64,000 nt of DNA. Source: Acidobacteriota bacterium (lineage in GTDB: Bacteria; Acidobacteriota; Terriglobia; Bryobacterales; Bryobacteraceae). Positions 45,746 to 53,608 of this stretch are shown here, piece after piece. The stretch spans positions 1 to 64,000 of the forward strand of contig CANIVU010000021.1 of NCBI GenBank assembly GCA_947470805.1. Reading direction: 5' to 3'. The notes under the pieces are model-generated. The model had not been told where the DNA came from, did no database searches, and saw only the letters and a program-made list of their open reading frames with translations. How positions within the stretch are numbered: position 1 is the first letter of the stretch; every line of letters starts with the position of its first letter. Made by a program: the position numbers and the translations under genes.

Positions 45746-46102
45746 CTATTCCGCCGTTCGCCAGATCTGGCGAACCTCTTCAATGGCCGACTGACGAGCC
45801 TGGGCATTGACCGCTTCGACTTCCAGAAATTGAATGCCGGTGAGGATCCAGGCGGCCATATCGGGCTGGACAAGGCGGTAGAAGACGTGACGGCCTTCGC
45901 GGCGTTCGGCCACAACGCGGTGCATGCGCAGGACAGAGAGGTTTTGAGAGGTACGGGAGTGGCTGACGCCGAGCATTGCCTGCAGCGCGTTGACATCCCG
46001 TTCGCCGTCGCGGAGTTCTTCCACGATGCGGACGCGGTCGGGATGGGAGAAGACTCCGAAGAGTTCAGCGAGTTCTTTTGCGATTATGTGGCGTGCAGGC
46101 AT
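45746..46102 (-). CDS. ArsR-family transcriptional regulator
   Basis: This 118-residue winged-helix regulator has an ArsR-type core: KELAELFGVFSHPDRVRIVEEL, DVNALQAMLGVSHSRTSQNLSVLRMHRVVAERREG (HTH, given in parts as LGVSHSRTSQNLSVL) and VFYRLVQPDM. No metal-binding cysteines are present (ELCV box absent), so it probably senses something other than As, Cd or Zn ions. It is divergent from the ABC-HlyD-TolC operon; two operator-like inverted repeats lie in the intergenic region. The ATG at 46102 is preferred; an upstream frame would run through the operator. Confidence 0.88.
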   Translation of the reverse strand: MPARHIIAKELAELFGVFSHPDRVRIVEELRDGERDVNALQAMLGVSHSRTSQNLSVLRMHRVVAERREGRHVFYRLVQPDMAAWILTGIQFLEVEAVNAQARQSAIEEVRQIWRTAE

Positions 46103-46110
46103 GGCGATAT

Positions 46111-46136
46111 GAATGTATGCACATGTTCGTACATTC
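46111..46136. promoter_or_regulatory. Candidate ArsR operator 1 (arsR side)
   Basis: GAATGTA at 46111-46117 is an inverted repeat of TACATTC at 46130-46136, around a 12-base centre containing ACATGTTC at 46121-46128. It lies just downstream of the minus-strand arsR promoter and ends nine bases before the arsR start, a suitable place for autorepression. Confidence 0.55.
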
Positions 46137-46148
46137 GGTAACTTTTTG

Positions 46149-46177
46149 ATTCTAAGAGGGTGAATCCTTGGTGTCAA
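46149..46177 (-). promoter_or_regulatory. arsR promoter
   Basis: On the minus strand, TTGACA (46177 to 46172) and TAGAAT (46154 to 46149) are separated by 17 bases: a perfect -35 and a -10 with one mismatch. The arsR ATG is 47 bases further on, with operator 1 in between. Confidence 0.7.
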
Positions 46178-46180
46178 TAC

Positions 46181-46209
46181 TTGACAGACATTTTTCTGAA
46201 TGTTTTAAT
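46181..46209 (+). promoter_or_regulatory. Promoter of the ABC-HlyD-TolC operon
   Basis: TTGACA at 46181-46186 and TTTAAT at 46204-46209 are separated by 17 bases. The -35 is perfect and the -10 has one mismatch to TATAAT. The -35 boxes of this and the arsR promoter are only three bases apart, back to back, so one bound regulator could affect both. Confidence 0.7.
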
Positions 46210-46218
46210 CAATACATG

Positions 46219-46240
46219 TTCAGATGTTTGCATGTCTGAA
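46219..46240. promoter_or_regulatory. Candidate ArsR operator 2 (transporter side)
   Basis: TTCAGA at 46219-46224 and TCTGAA at 46235-46240 form a perfect 6-bp inverted repeat with a ten-base centre. It covers the expected start of transcription. The sequence ACATGTTC (46214-46221) overlaps it and is shared with operator 1, which supports both being sites for the same regulator. Confidence 0.55.
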
Positions 46241-46254
46241 CCCCCTTTTTTCTC

Positions 46255-48393
46255 GTGACTACTCCTTCAACCTCCTCCTCTTCTTCTGTGTCCCAGATGC
46301 CACGGATCCTGGAGTTCCTTTTGGAACAACAGGGAGCGGTACCCGACCGGGAACTGATGCAGCAGTCGCAACGGCGGCTTCGAAATGAACCGATTTCGGC
46401 GCGGCAGTTGTTGATTCGATCGGCCGATGACGTGGGAATCCGGCTAACGCTGGTTCAACTGCGCGTGGCTGAAGCGATGCGACAGGTTCACCCCGAGTGC
46501 CCATGGATCGCGCTGCGGACGGGCGCGGGCGGAGAGGCGGAGGTCCTTTTTTTACTGGAAGGCAGGAACGGGAAGGCGCTGTGTTTTGATGTGGCGCGGC
46601 AGAGCAAGCCGCAATGGATGGGGCAGCAAGAGTTGTTGGGATGGTTGGGAGCCGGTTCGGTGGAGAAGGAAACGGAGTGGCTGGTACCGGAGGCGGTAGC
46701 GCCGTTGGCGGCGATGCGATCTCCGAACGAAGATGCGCCGCTGCCGCCGTGGAACCGGTTGAAGGCGCTGCTGGCGGCGGAGCGGTCTACGCTGTGGGTG
46801 GCGGTGATCTATTCGGTGGTGATTGGGCTGTTGTCGCTGGTGGTGCCGGTGGCGGTGCAGTCCCTGGTGAATACGATTGCGTTTGGGAGCGTGTTGCAAC
46901 CGCTGGTGGTGTTGACGCTGTTCGTGTTTGTCGCCTTGGGGTTTTCCGCGCTTATCAATTCGCTGCGGGCGTGGGTGGTGGAGATTTTGCAGCGGTCGAT
47001 CTTCGCGCGGGTGGGTACGGACCTGACGTGGCGGCTGCTGCGGGTGCGGCCGGAAGCGTTTGACAAGTACCACGGGCCGGAGCTGGTGAACCGGTTCTTC
47101 GATGTGGTGACGGTGCAGAAGTCGGCGGCGACGCTGCTTATCGATGGACTGGGCATTTTGATGCAGACGGGGATCGGACTTTTGTTAGTGGCGCTGTATC
47201 ATCCGTTGCTGCTGGCGTTCGATATTTTTCTGGTTGCTTCGATGTTGTTTATTGTCCTGGTGATGGGCCGGGGCGCGGTGTATACGAGCATCAAGGAGTC
47301 CAAGGCGAAGTACGCGTTCCAGGCCTGGCTGGAGCAGATCGCCACGCACCTGGTGACGTTCAAGTCGGCCGGCGGGATGGAGCTGGCCTCGGCGCGGGCC
47401 GAAGGGCTGATGGAAGATTATCTGCACTACCGGTCGAAGCACTTTCAGATCCTGCTGCGGCAGATTGCGGCGAGCTTTGTCCTGCAGGCGGTGGCGAGTT
47501 CGTTGCTGCTGGGCATTGGCGGGTGGCTGGTGATTGGCCGGCAGCTGACGCTGGGTCAGTTAGTGGCCAGCGAACTGATTGTTACTTTGATGGTGAGTGG
47601 GTTTACTAAGTTCGGAAAGCACCTGGAAGTATTTTATGACTTACAGGCGGCCATCGACAAACTCGGCGGGCTGGTGGATCTGCCGTTGGAGCGCACCGGT
47701 GGCGAGGCCGTGCTGACGGCGGGGGGACCGGCGTCGGTGGGAATGTCGAAACTGGCGGTGGGGTATAAGGAAGGTGAACCGGTGCTGGATGTGACCGACT
47801 GGGAACTGAAAGCGGGGGAGCGGATGGGGCTGGTGGGCCGTTACGGCTGCGGCAAGAGCACGATGGCCGACGCGCTATTCGGGTTACGGCAGCCGCAGCG
47901 GGGATCCCTGCTGCTGGACGGGATCGACTACCGGTCGCTGCCGCTGGCGTCGATCCGGAGCCACGTGTCGCTGGTGCGCGGGATTGAACTGTTCACGGGC
48001 ACGATCCTGGACAACGTGCGATTGGGTAGAGAAGCGCTGACGCACGCCGATGTGACAGAGGCGCTGCGGAAGACGGGGATTTTGGACGAGATTCAGAGCC
48101 TGCCGGAAGGGTTGGACACGGTGTTGCATCCGGGCGGGCGGCCGCTGTCGGCGAGCCAGGCGAGCCGGTTGATGATTGCGCGGGCCATCGTGGCGAAGCC
48201 GCGGTTGCTGGTTCTGGACGACGCGCTGGACCCGGTGGACCGGGTGACGGAACGGGAGCCGTTGTGCGAGATGTTGTTCGCCTCCGATGCGCCGTGGACA
48301 CTCTTGTGCATCACGGAGCGGCCGGACCTGCTGGCGCGTTGCAACCGGGTGGTGATGTTGGAAAACGGAGAACTGAACGAGGTGCGGGGATGA
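46255..48393 (+). CDS. ABC exporter of type I secretion-like system, degenerate ATPase motifs
   Basis: This 712-residue protein has an N-terminal C39-like domain without the Cys protease motif (residues 20-150), six transmembrane helices (about 175-460) and an ATPase domain. Walker A is intact (GRYGCGKST, Lys534). The signature LSGGQ reads LSASQ (631-635), the catalytic Glu after Walker B is Asp656 (LVLDDAL), and the switch His reads Glu688 (CITERPD). ATP turnover may therefore be slow or need a partner. The start is uncertain: GTG 46255 gives the full frame, while ATG 46297 lies closer to the conserved region. It overlaps the HlyD gene as ATGA. Confidence 0.87.
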   Translation: MTTPSTSSSSSVSQMPRILEFLLEQQGAVPDRELMQQSQRRLRNEPISARQLLIRSADDVGIRLTLVQLRVAEAMRQVHPECPWIALRTGAGGEAEVLFLLEGRNGKALCFDVARQSKPQWMGQQELLGWLGAGSVEKETEWLVPEAVAPLAAMRSPNEDAPLPPWNRLKALLAAERSTLWVAVIYSVVIGLLSLVVPVAVQSLVNTIAFGSVLQPLVVLTLFVFVALGFSALINSLRAWVVEILQRSIFARVGTDLTWRLLRVRPEAFDKYHGPELVNRFFDVVTVQKSAATLLIDGLGILMQTGIGLLLVALYHPLLLAFDIFLVASMLFIVLVMGRGAVYTSIKESKAKYAFQAWLEQIATHLVTFKSAGGMELASARAEGLMEDYLHYRSKHFQILLRQIAASFVLQAVASSLLLGIGGWLVIGRQLTLGQLVASELIVTLMVSGFTKFGKHLEVFYDLQAAIDKLGGLVDLPLERTGGEAVLTAGGPASVGMSKLAVGYKEGEPVLDVTDWELKAGERMGLVGRYGCGKSTMADALFGLRQPQRGSLLLDGIDYRSLPLASIRSHVSLVRGIELFTGTILDNVRLGREALTHADVTEALRKTGILDEIQSLPEGLDTVLHPGGRPLSASQASRLMIARAIVAKPRLLVLDDALDPVDRVTEREPLCEMLFASDAPWTLLCITERPDLLARCNRVVMLENGELNEVRG

Positions 48394-49703
48394 GCGCGAC
48401 GCATATCAGTAACTACCCTTCGCGGCTGGCGCTGCATTCGCTGGCCGTGCCGAAGGCGCAGAAGATTCTGGCGCGGGTGATGGTGGCGTTGATGCTGACC
48501 ACCGCCGTGGCGCTGACGGTGACGCCGTGGCAGCAGAACGTGACCGGGAGCGGACGGGTGATCGCGTTCCATCCCGAGGAGCGGCCGCAGAATATTGAGG
48601 CGCTCGTCGAAGGCCGGATTGCTAAGTGGTATGTGGTGGAAGGTTCGAAGGTGAAGAAGGGTGACCCGATTGTCGATCTGAGCGACAACGACCCGGATAT
48701 TCTGCAGCGATTGGGGCAGGAACGGACGGCGACCGGGGGGACGATTTCCGCGGCGCAGAAGCGGGTGCAGACGATTGAAGACCGGATTCGTGGATTGGAA
48801 ACGACGTTGAAGACGGGTGTCTCCGCGGCAAAGGCGCGGGTGCAGATGGCGGTGGACCGGGTGGCGGCGGCGGAGCAGTCATTGGAGGCCGCGAAATCGG
48901 CACTGGTGACGGCAAAACTGCAGGTGGAGCGGCAGCGGGGGTTGGCAGCCAAAGGGCTAACGTCGACGCGGAACGTGGAACTGGCCGAGTTGGATATTCA
49001 ACAGAAGACGGCCGATGTGGAGCGGGCGACCGCGACGTTGAGCGCGGCGAAGAATGAACGGCTGTCGCTGGATTCGGAGTTGTTGCGTGTCGACGCCGAT
49101 TCGCAGAGCCGGATTGACGAGGCCTGGGGTTCTCATGCGTCGGCGATGTCGGACGTGGCCAAGGCCGTGGCCGAGATGACGAAGGTGGAGGTGCGGTTGG
49201 CACGGCAATCGACGCAGCGCGTGACGGCGCCAATGGACGGGACGATCTTCCGGGTGGTGGCGCGGCAGAGCGGCGAATTGCTGAAGTCCGGCGACTTGAT
49301 CGGCGTGCTGGTGCCACAGACGGTGAACAACGTTGTGGAGTTACTGATGGACGGCAACGACGTGCCGCTGATTTCGCAAGGGCGTAATGTGCGGCTGCAG
49401 TTTGAAGGCTGGCCGGCACTGCAGTTCAGCGGGTGGCCGTCGGTGGCGGTGGGTACGTTTGGCGGAAAGGTGTTGCTGGTGGATTCGACCGATAACGGGC
49501 AGGGCAAGTTCCGCGTGCTGGTGGAGGCGGATCCGAAAGACACGACGCCGTGGCCGGGGCAGAACTATCTGCGGCAGGGCGTGCGGGCGAACGGGTGGGT
49601 GTTGTTGAATCAGGTGCCGCTGGGTTATGAACTGTGGCGGCAGTTTAACGGGTTCCCGCCGGTGGTGGCGAAGTCGGAACCGGAAGCCAAAGAGAAGAAA
49701 TGA
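48390..49703 (+). CDS. HlyD-family membrane fusion protein
   Basis: This 437-residue periplasmic adaptor links the ABC exporter to TolC. A transmembrane helix (about residues 28-46) is followed by a biotinyl-lipoyl half-motif (EGRIAKWYVVEGSKVKKGDPIVDL), a long coiled coil of about 190 residues (QRVQTIEDRIRGLETTL-like heptads) and a second lipoyl half plus beta-barrel (TAPMDGTIFRVVARQSGELLKSGDLIGVLV). These are given in part. The gene overlaps its neighbours by four bases at each end. Confidence 0.92.
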   Translation: MSATHISNYPSRLALHSLAVPKAQKILARVMVALMLTTAVALTVTPWQQNVTGSGRVIAFHPEERPQNIEALVEGRIAKWYVVEGSKVKKGDPIVDLSDNDPDILQRLGQERTATGGTISAAQKRVQTIEDRIRGLETTLKTGVSAAKARVQMAVDRVAAAEQSLEAAKSALVTAKLQVERQRGLAAKGLTSTRNVELAELDIQQKTADVERATATLSAAKNERLSLDSELLRVDADSQSRIDEAWGSHASAMSDVAKAVAEMTKVEVRLARQSTQRVTAPMDGTIFRVVARQSGELLKSGDLIGVLVPQTVNNVVELLMDGNDVPLISQGRNVRLQFEGWPALQFSGWPSVAVGTFGGKVLLVDSTDNGQGKFRVLVEADPKDTTPWPGQNYLRQGVRANGWVLLNQVPLGYELWRQFNGFPPVVAKSEPEAKEKK

Positions 49704-51085
49704 AGAGACTGATTCTGCTAGTGAGCGCGGCTGCGTGGGCCGCCGAACCGTTGTCGATTGACGAACTTTTGGCCTCGGTGGACCGGGCGTTTCCGTTGAT
49801 TGAAGCGGTGGTGGCGGAGCGGCAGTTGGCCGAGGGCGCGGCGATGTCGGCGCGCGGCGAATTCGATTTGAAGTTGAAGGGTGAGGCCAAGTCCCAGCAG
49901 GTGGGTTTCTACCGGAACGAATACGCAAAAGGCCTGTTGGAACAGAACACAACGCTGTGGGGCACGACGGTTTACGGCGGCTATCGGGTGGGGCGCGGCA
50001 CGTTTGGACCGTACGATGAGAAGGCGCTGACGTTGTCGGGCGGCGAATGGTCCGGCGGGTTCCGGACGCCGCTGTTGCAGGACCGAAAGATCGATGAGCG
50101 GCGGGCGGGATTGCAGACCACGAAACTGGGGCAGCAGGGCGCGGAGTTCACCATTTCCAAGGAGCGGTTGAAGATCTATAAGACCGCGTTGAAACAGTAT
50201 TGGGACTGGGTGGCGGCAGGACGGCAGATCCATGTGGCGAAGGATTTGCTGCAGTTGGCCGAGCAGCGGAACCAGCAGTTGGAGGATACGGTGAAACTGG
50301 GGCAGTTGGCTCCGGTGGAGGTGACTGATAATTTGCGGGCGATTTTGCAGCGGCGGTCGGCGGTGGTGAATGCGGAACGCTATTTGCAGGGGGCGGGGAT
50401 TGAGTTGTCGTTGTTTTTTCGGAATGCCGCGGGGGATCCGCAGCAGCCGGGGACGGAGCGCATGCTGACCACATTTCCGGAGCCGCAAGGATTGACGCCG
50501 GAGCAGGAGGCGACCGATTTGGCGGCGGCGATGACGGCGCGGCCGGAGATTCAAAGCCTGCTGATTAAGCGGCAGCAGCAGACGGTGGAGGCGCGGTTGG
50601 CCAAGAACAACGTGCAGCCGCAGTTGGACGTTTTCTTCAACTATTCGCGCGATGTGGGCGTTGGAAAAACGTCGCGGAAGGGCAGTGAAATTGAGGGTGG
50701 GCTGACGTTTGAACTGCCGGCACAGCGGCGCAAGGCGTTGGGCAAGGTGACGCAGACGGACGCGAAGTTGACGATGATCGACGCCGAGTTGCGGTTCGCG
50801 CGGGACCGGGTGCTGCTGGACGTGCAGGACGCGGCGAGCGCGGTGCGGGCGGCGTATCAGGTTGTTGGCGTGGTGCGCGAGGAGTTGAAGGCGGCCAAGC
50901 AGTTGGAGGAGGCCGAGCGGGCGCGGTTCGACCTCGGTGATTCGACGCAGTTTTTCGTGAATCAGCGCGAGTTGGCGACGGCTGATGCGGCGTTCCGGGA
51001 GATCAAATCGTTGGCCGATTATCACAAGGCGCGGGCGGAGTACGCGGCGGCGACGGCGCGGCTGTTGGAACGCAAGGGCCCCTGA
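49700..51085 (+). CDS. TolC-family outer membrane efflux protein
   Basis: This 461-residue protein has a signal peptide (LILLVSAAAWAAE) and two TolC repeats rich in long helices (RPEIQSLLIKRQQQTVEARLAKNNVQPQLDVFFNYS is the start of the second half, in part). The paired strand segments, for example LKGEAKSQQVGFYRNE and LTFELPAQRRKALG, form the outer-membrane barrel. It completes a three-gene exporter. No dedicated substrate gene (RTX toxin, bacteriocin or peptide) is seen next to it. Confidence 0.93.
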   Translation: MKRLILLVSAAAWAAEPLSIDELLASVDRAFPLIEAVVAERQLAEGAAMSARGEFDLKLKGEAKSQQVGFYRNEYAKGLLEQNTTLWGTTVYGGYRVGRGTFGPYDEKALTLSGGEWSGGFRTPLLQDRKIDERRAGLQTTKLGQQGAEFTISKERLKIYKTALKQYWDWVAAGRQIHVAKDLLQLAEQRNQQLEDTVKLGQLAPVEVTDNLRAILQRRSAVVNAERYLQGAGIELSLFFRNAAGDPQQPGTERMLTTFPEPQGLTPEQEATDLAAAMTARPEIQSLLIKRQQQTVEARLAKNNVQPQLDVFFNYSRDVGVGKTSRKGSEIEGGLTFELPAQRRKALGKVTQTDAKLTMIDAELRFARDRVLLDVQDAASAVRAAYQVVGVVREELKAAKQLEEAERARFDLGDSTQFFVNQRELATADAAFREIKSLADYHKARAEYAAATARLLERKGP

Positions 51086-51103
51086 GGTATGATGGCGGCA
51101 GCT

Positions 51104-51952
51104 ATGCAACGCCGCCATTTCCTCTCTCTGATTCCTGCTTCGACGCTTCTGGCCAGTGACGCGGGTCCGCGGTTGCGACCGGCGCTGTGCGCTTATTCAT
51201 TCCGCACCGACCTGCAGAGCAAGAAGATGTCCTACGAGGACATCATTCGCTACGCGGCCGAGCACAAGCTGGACGGCGTGGACTTGACGGTGTACTGGTT
51301 CCCGTCGACGGAAGACAAGTTTTTGTACGGGTTGAAGCAGTTGGCCTACAAGCTCGGCGTGGAGATCTATTCGATTTCCATTCGCACGGATATGTGCAAG
51401 AAGCCGGGGCCGGAGGCGGATAAAGAGTTGGCCGAACTGCGCAAGTGGGTAGACGTGGCGGCGAAACTGGGCGCGGGGCATATTCGCGTGTTTGGCGGGA
51501 AAGTGCCGAAGGATTCGAGTGACGCCGAGGCGGCTGGGTGGGTGGTGCAGGTGTTGGGCAAGGCGGCTGAATATGCGGGTAGCAAAGGCGTCATGCTGGG
51601 CCTGGAGAATCATGGTGGGATCACGGATAAGGCGGAGACAATTGTCGATATCGTGAAGCGCGTGAATTCGCCTTGGGTGGGGATTAATCTAGACACGGGG
51701 AACTTTAAGACGAAGATCTATCCGCAGATTGAGACGATCGCGCCGCATGCGATTAACGTGCAGGTGAAGGTGGAGATTACCGAGGACGGGAAAACGGGGA
51801 TTTCCGATTGGGATCGCGTGGCGAAGATCTTGGTGGCGAATAAGTATCGCGGTTATTTGGCGTTGGAGTATGAGGCGGCCGAGAATGCGGCGAAGGCGAT
51901 TCCCGGCCACTTGGAGCATCTGCGGAAGGTTTGCGCGAAGTTTTCGAGTTAG
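51104..51952 (+). CDS. Tat-exported sugar phosphate isomerase/epimerase-like protein
   Basis: This 282-residue protein has a Tat-like N terminus (MQRRHFLSLIPASTLLAS) and a xylose-isomerase-like TIM barrel (PF01261). Recognisable strands are ALCAYSFRTDL, DGVDLTVYWFP, IYSISIRTDM, GHIRVFGGKVPKD, LGLENHGGI with the metal Glu, INLDTGNF, VQVKVEI and LALEYEA. This is the group often annotated as hydroxypyruvate isomerase or myo-inosose dehydratase-like. It follows the tolC gene by 18 bases; three ATG codons (51089, 51092, 51104) are possible. I use the last, which has GGCGG five bases upstream. Confidence 0.87.
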   Translation: MQRRHFLSLIPASTLLASDAGPRLRPALCAYSFRTDLQSKKMSYEDIIRYAAEHKLDGVDLTVYWFPSTEDKFLYGLKQLAYKLGVEIYSISIRTDMCKKPGPEADKELAELRKWVDVAAKLGAGHIRVFGGKVPKDSSDAEAAGWVVQVLGKAAEYAGSKGVMLGLENHGGITDKAETIVDIVKRVNSPWVGINLDTGNFKTKIYPQIETIAPHAINVQVKVEITEDGKTGISDWDRVAKILVANKYRGYLALEYEAAENAAKAIPGHLEHLRKVCAKFSS

Positions 51953-52647
51953 TCGACGACTTTGGCGGTGACGACGAGGAAGATGGATTGGGAGGCGTTG
52001 TCGATACTGGTTTTGCCAACGACAACCTTTTGGCCCTCACGAACGTCGATCTCGGTGGCGATTCCTGCGTCCTGCAGGACCGTACCGCTGGCATTGGGAA
52101 GTCTGGCGCTGAAGTGGAGTCCATCCAATCGGATGCTCGATCCCTTCTCTGATGGCGTAATCGCGATATTGGAGACGGTGATTCCATAGAGCGCGTTCAT
52201 ATCGGCTTTCGTCACCGACGCCATGATCCCCTTCGTCTCCACCCGCTTCCCCTCTCGCGCTCGAACTACGGTGGATTCCATCAACCGGAATGAACGGAAT
52301 CCGAACACGCTGCGCAGTTGGGTCACCACACTGTTCAGATCCGCAGGAACAGCCTGCGACTCGCCTTGTGGCGCCGCCAAGAGCATTTGAAAGGTGAGTT
52401 CGACGTTGCGGATAGCGGGCTGTGGGACATCCAATTTGTGAATAGCATCTTCCAGAGGGTCCAGCAGACTCGCGGGTCCGTTCAGCAATTGGGCGTCGGG
52501 CTGCCAGCGGACCTGCTTTCCCGCCAGAACATTGAGTACGGTGAAGAGGCTGTCGGGATTGACGTGTTTCAACTTCACCATGCGCGAGACCGACTCCTGC
52601 GCGAACAGCGCCACGGCGCAAATCAGGGTTAACAATAGCGATTTCAT
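51949..52647 (-). CDS. Secretin-like exported protein of an ECF sigma operon
   Basis: This 232-residue protein has a signal peptide (SLLLTLICAVALFAQ) and segments resembling secretin N-type and core parts: MVKLKHVNPDSLFTVLNVL, a Leu-Asp-Val-Pro junction (LDVPQPAIRNVELTFQML) and the end GQKVVVGKTSIDNASQSIFLVV. It lacks the length for a real secretin pore. A GGAGGAGAAG sequence lies directly before the ATG. It is the third gene after the sigma factor and overlaps the membrane protein gene by four bases. Its function is unknown. Confidence 0.72.
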   Translation of the reverse strand: MKSLLLTLICAVALFAQESVSRMVKLKHVNPDSLFTVLNVLAGKQVRWQPDAQLLNGPASLLDPLEDAIHKLDVPQPAIRNVELTFQMLLAAPQGESQAVPADLNSVVTQLRSVFGFRSFRLMESTVVRAREGKRVETKGIMASVTKADMNALYGITVSNIAITPSEKGSSIRLDGLHFSARLPNASGTVLQDAGIATEIDVREGQKVVVGKTSIDNASQSIFLVVTAKVVD

Positions 52648-52985
52648 TCTTCTCCTCCATCGGCGACCAGGACGATGACGACGTCCGGATCGCTGGTATA
52701 GATCGTGATTCGTTCGGCGGGCCGGGATTGGGGCTGCGCCATGATGACGGGCGGTTTCGTTGGGAGGGGTTTCCACGCGGGCGCGACTGGGGGTTTTGGC
52801 AAGTTCAGAGTGAGCGTTTCAAGCGACGCGGGCGCGGGCAAAAAGACGAGTGCCAACGCGCCCAATACCGCTACGGTGCCGCTGGCGCGCCGCGTCTGAC
52901 GGCGGCGGCGAATGCGAATCAGCACGCCGCCGCGGACTCGGGCGGCGGATTCTTCGGCTACCGGCGCGTTTATCCAATCGGTCAT
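52644..52985 (-). CDS. Single-pass membrane protein, candidate anti-sigma factor
   Basis: This 113-residue protein has a basic N terminus (VLIRIRRRRQTRRAS) and one transmembrane helix near residues 35-55 (GTVAVLGALALVFLPAP), then a Pro-rich periplasmic part ending ITIYTSDPDVVIVLVADGGEE (in part). There is no zinc-binding anti-sigma motif (HxxxCxxC), so the anti-sigma role rests only on position: the ATG overlaps the sigma stop as ATGA. The tail VADGGEE is intact. Confidence 0.65.
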   Translation of the reverse strand: MTDWINAPVAEESAARVRGGVLIRIRRRRQTRRASGTVAVLGALALVFLPAPASLETLTLNLPKPPVAPAWKPLPTKPPVIMAQPQSRPAERITIYTSDPDVVIVLVADGGEE

Positions 52986-53494
52986 TTCCCGCCTCCTAAC
53001 CATTCGCGGAGTTTGGCGCGCGCCCTAGAGATATGGGAGCGGACGGTGACCGCGGAGCTTCCCATTCGCGCCGCCACCTCTTCGGTCTCGAGCCCTTCCA
53101 CCTCGCGTAGCAGCAAAGCGGCGCGCTCCTTGTCCGGCAGACGTTCGATGGCGGCGCGCAACTCGGCGCGGATGAGCCCAGCTTCGCCGCGAGCCGGCAC
53201 GCTGGCGCTGTTGTCGGTCAACTCTTCCAGCGGCCTACGCCGGCGCAACCGGTCCCGGCAGGCGTTCCAGGCGATGCGGAACAGCCACGGTTCGATGGCC
53301 CGTTCCTCATCGAACTGCCCGAGCGATTGGTAGAAGCGAAAGAAGACATCCGGCGCCGCCTCCTCTGCTTCCCCTCCCGCGCCCAGAAGCCGCGTGCAAA
53401 GCCCGATCACCGCTCGTTCATACTGCCGCATCAACTCTTCAAACGCCCGCTCATCACCGGATTTGGCGCGCGCGATGAGGCCGCGGTCTGCCAT
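52982..53494 (-). CDS. ECF RNA polymerase sigma factor
   Basis: This 170-residue sigma-70-family factor has region 2 (residues 10-75; ERAFEELMRQYERAVIGLC, DVFFRFYQSL, WLFRIAWNACRDRLRRRR) and region 4 (110-165; LPDKERAALLLREVEGLETEEVAARMG, then VTVRSHISRARAKLREWL), given in part. GGAGG lies five bases before the ATG at 53494. The following two genes overlap it and each other, forming a three-gene operon. The divergent gene at 53609 could share its regulation. Confidence 0.92.
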   Translation of the reverse strand: MADRGLIARAKSGDERAFEELMRQYERAVIGLCTRLLGAGGEAEEAAPDVFFRFYQSLGQFDEERAIEPWLFRIAWNACRDRLRRRRPLEELTDNSASVPARGEAGLIRAELRAAIERLPDKERAALLLREVEGLETEEVAARMGSSAVTVRSHISRARAKLREWLGGGK

Positions 53495-53608
53495 CCGCAC
53501 CTCCGGGAGCCGGATTGCGATTTGCGAGACGCTCCTTTTCGCTGCTGCAGTGTATACGCGGATTGCCGCCGGAACGTTGAGTCCATTTGATACGATTTTC
53601 CAAGCATC

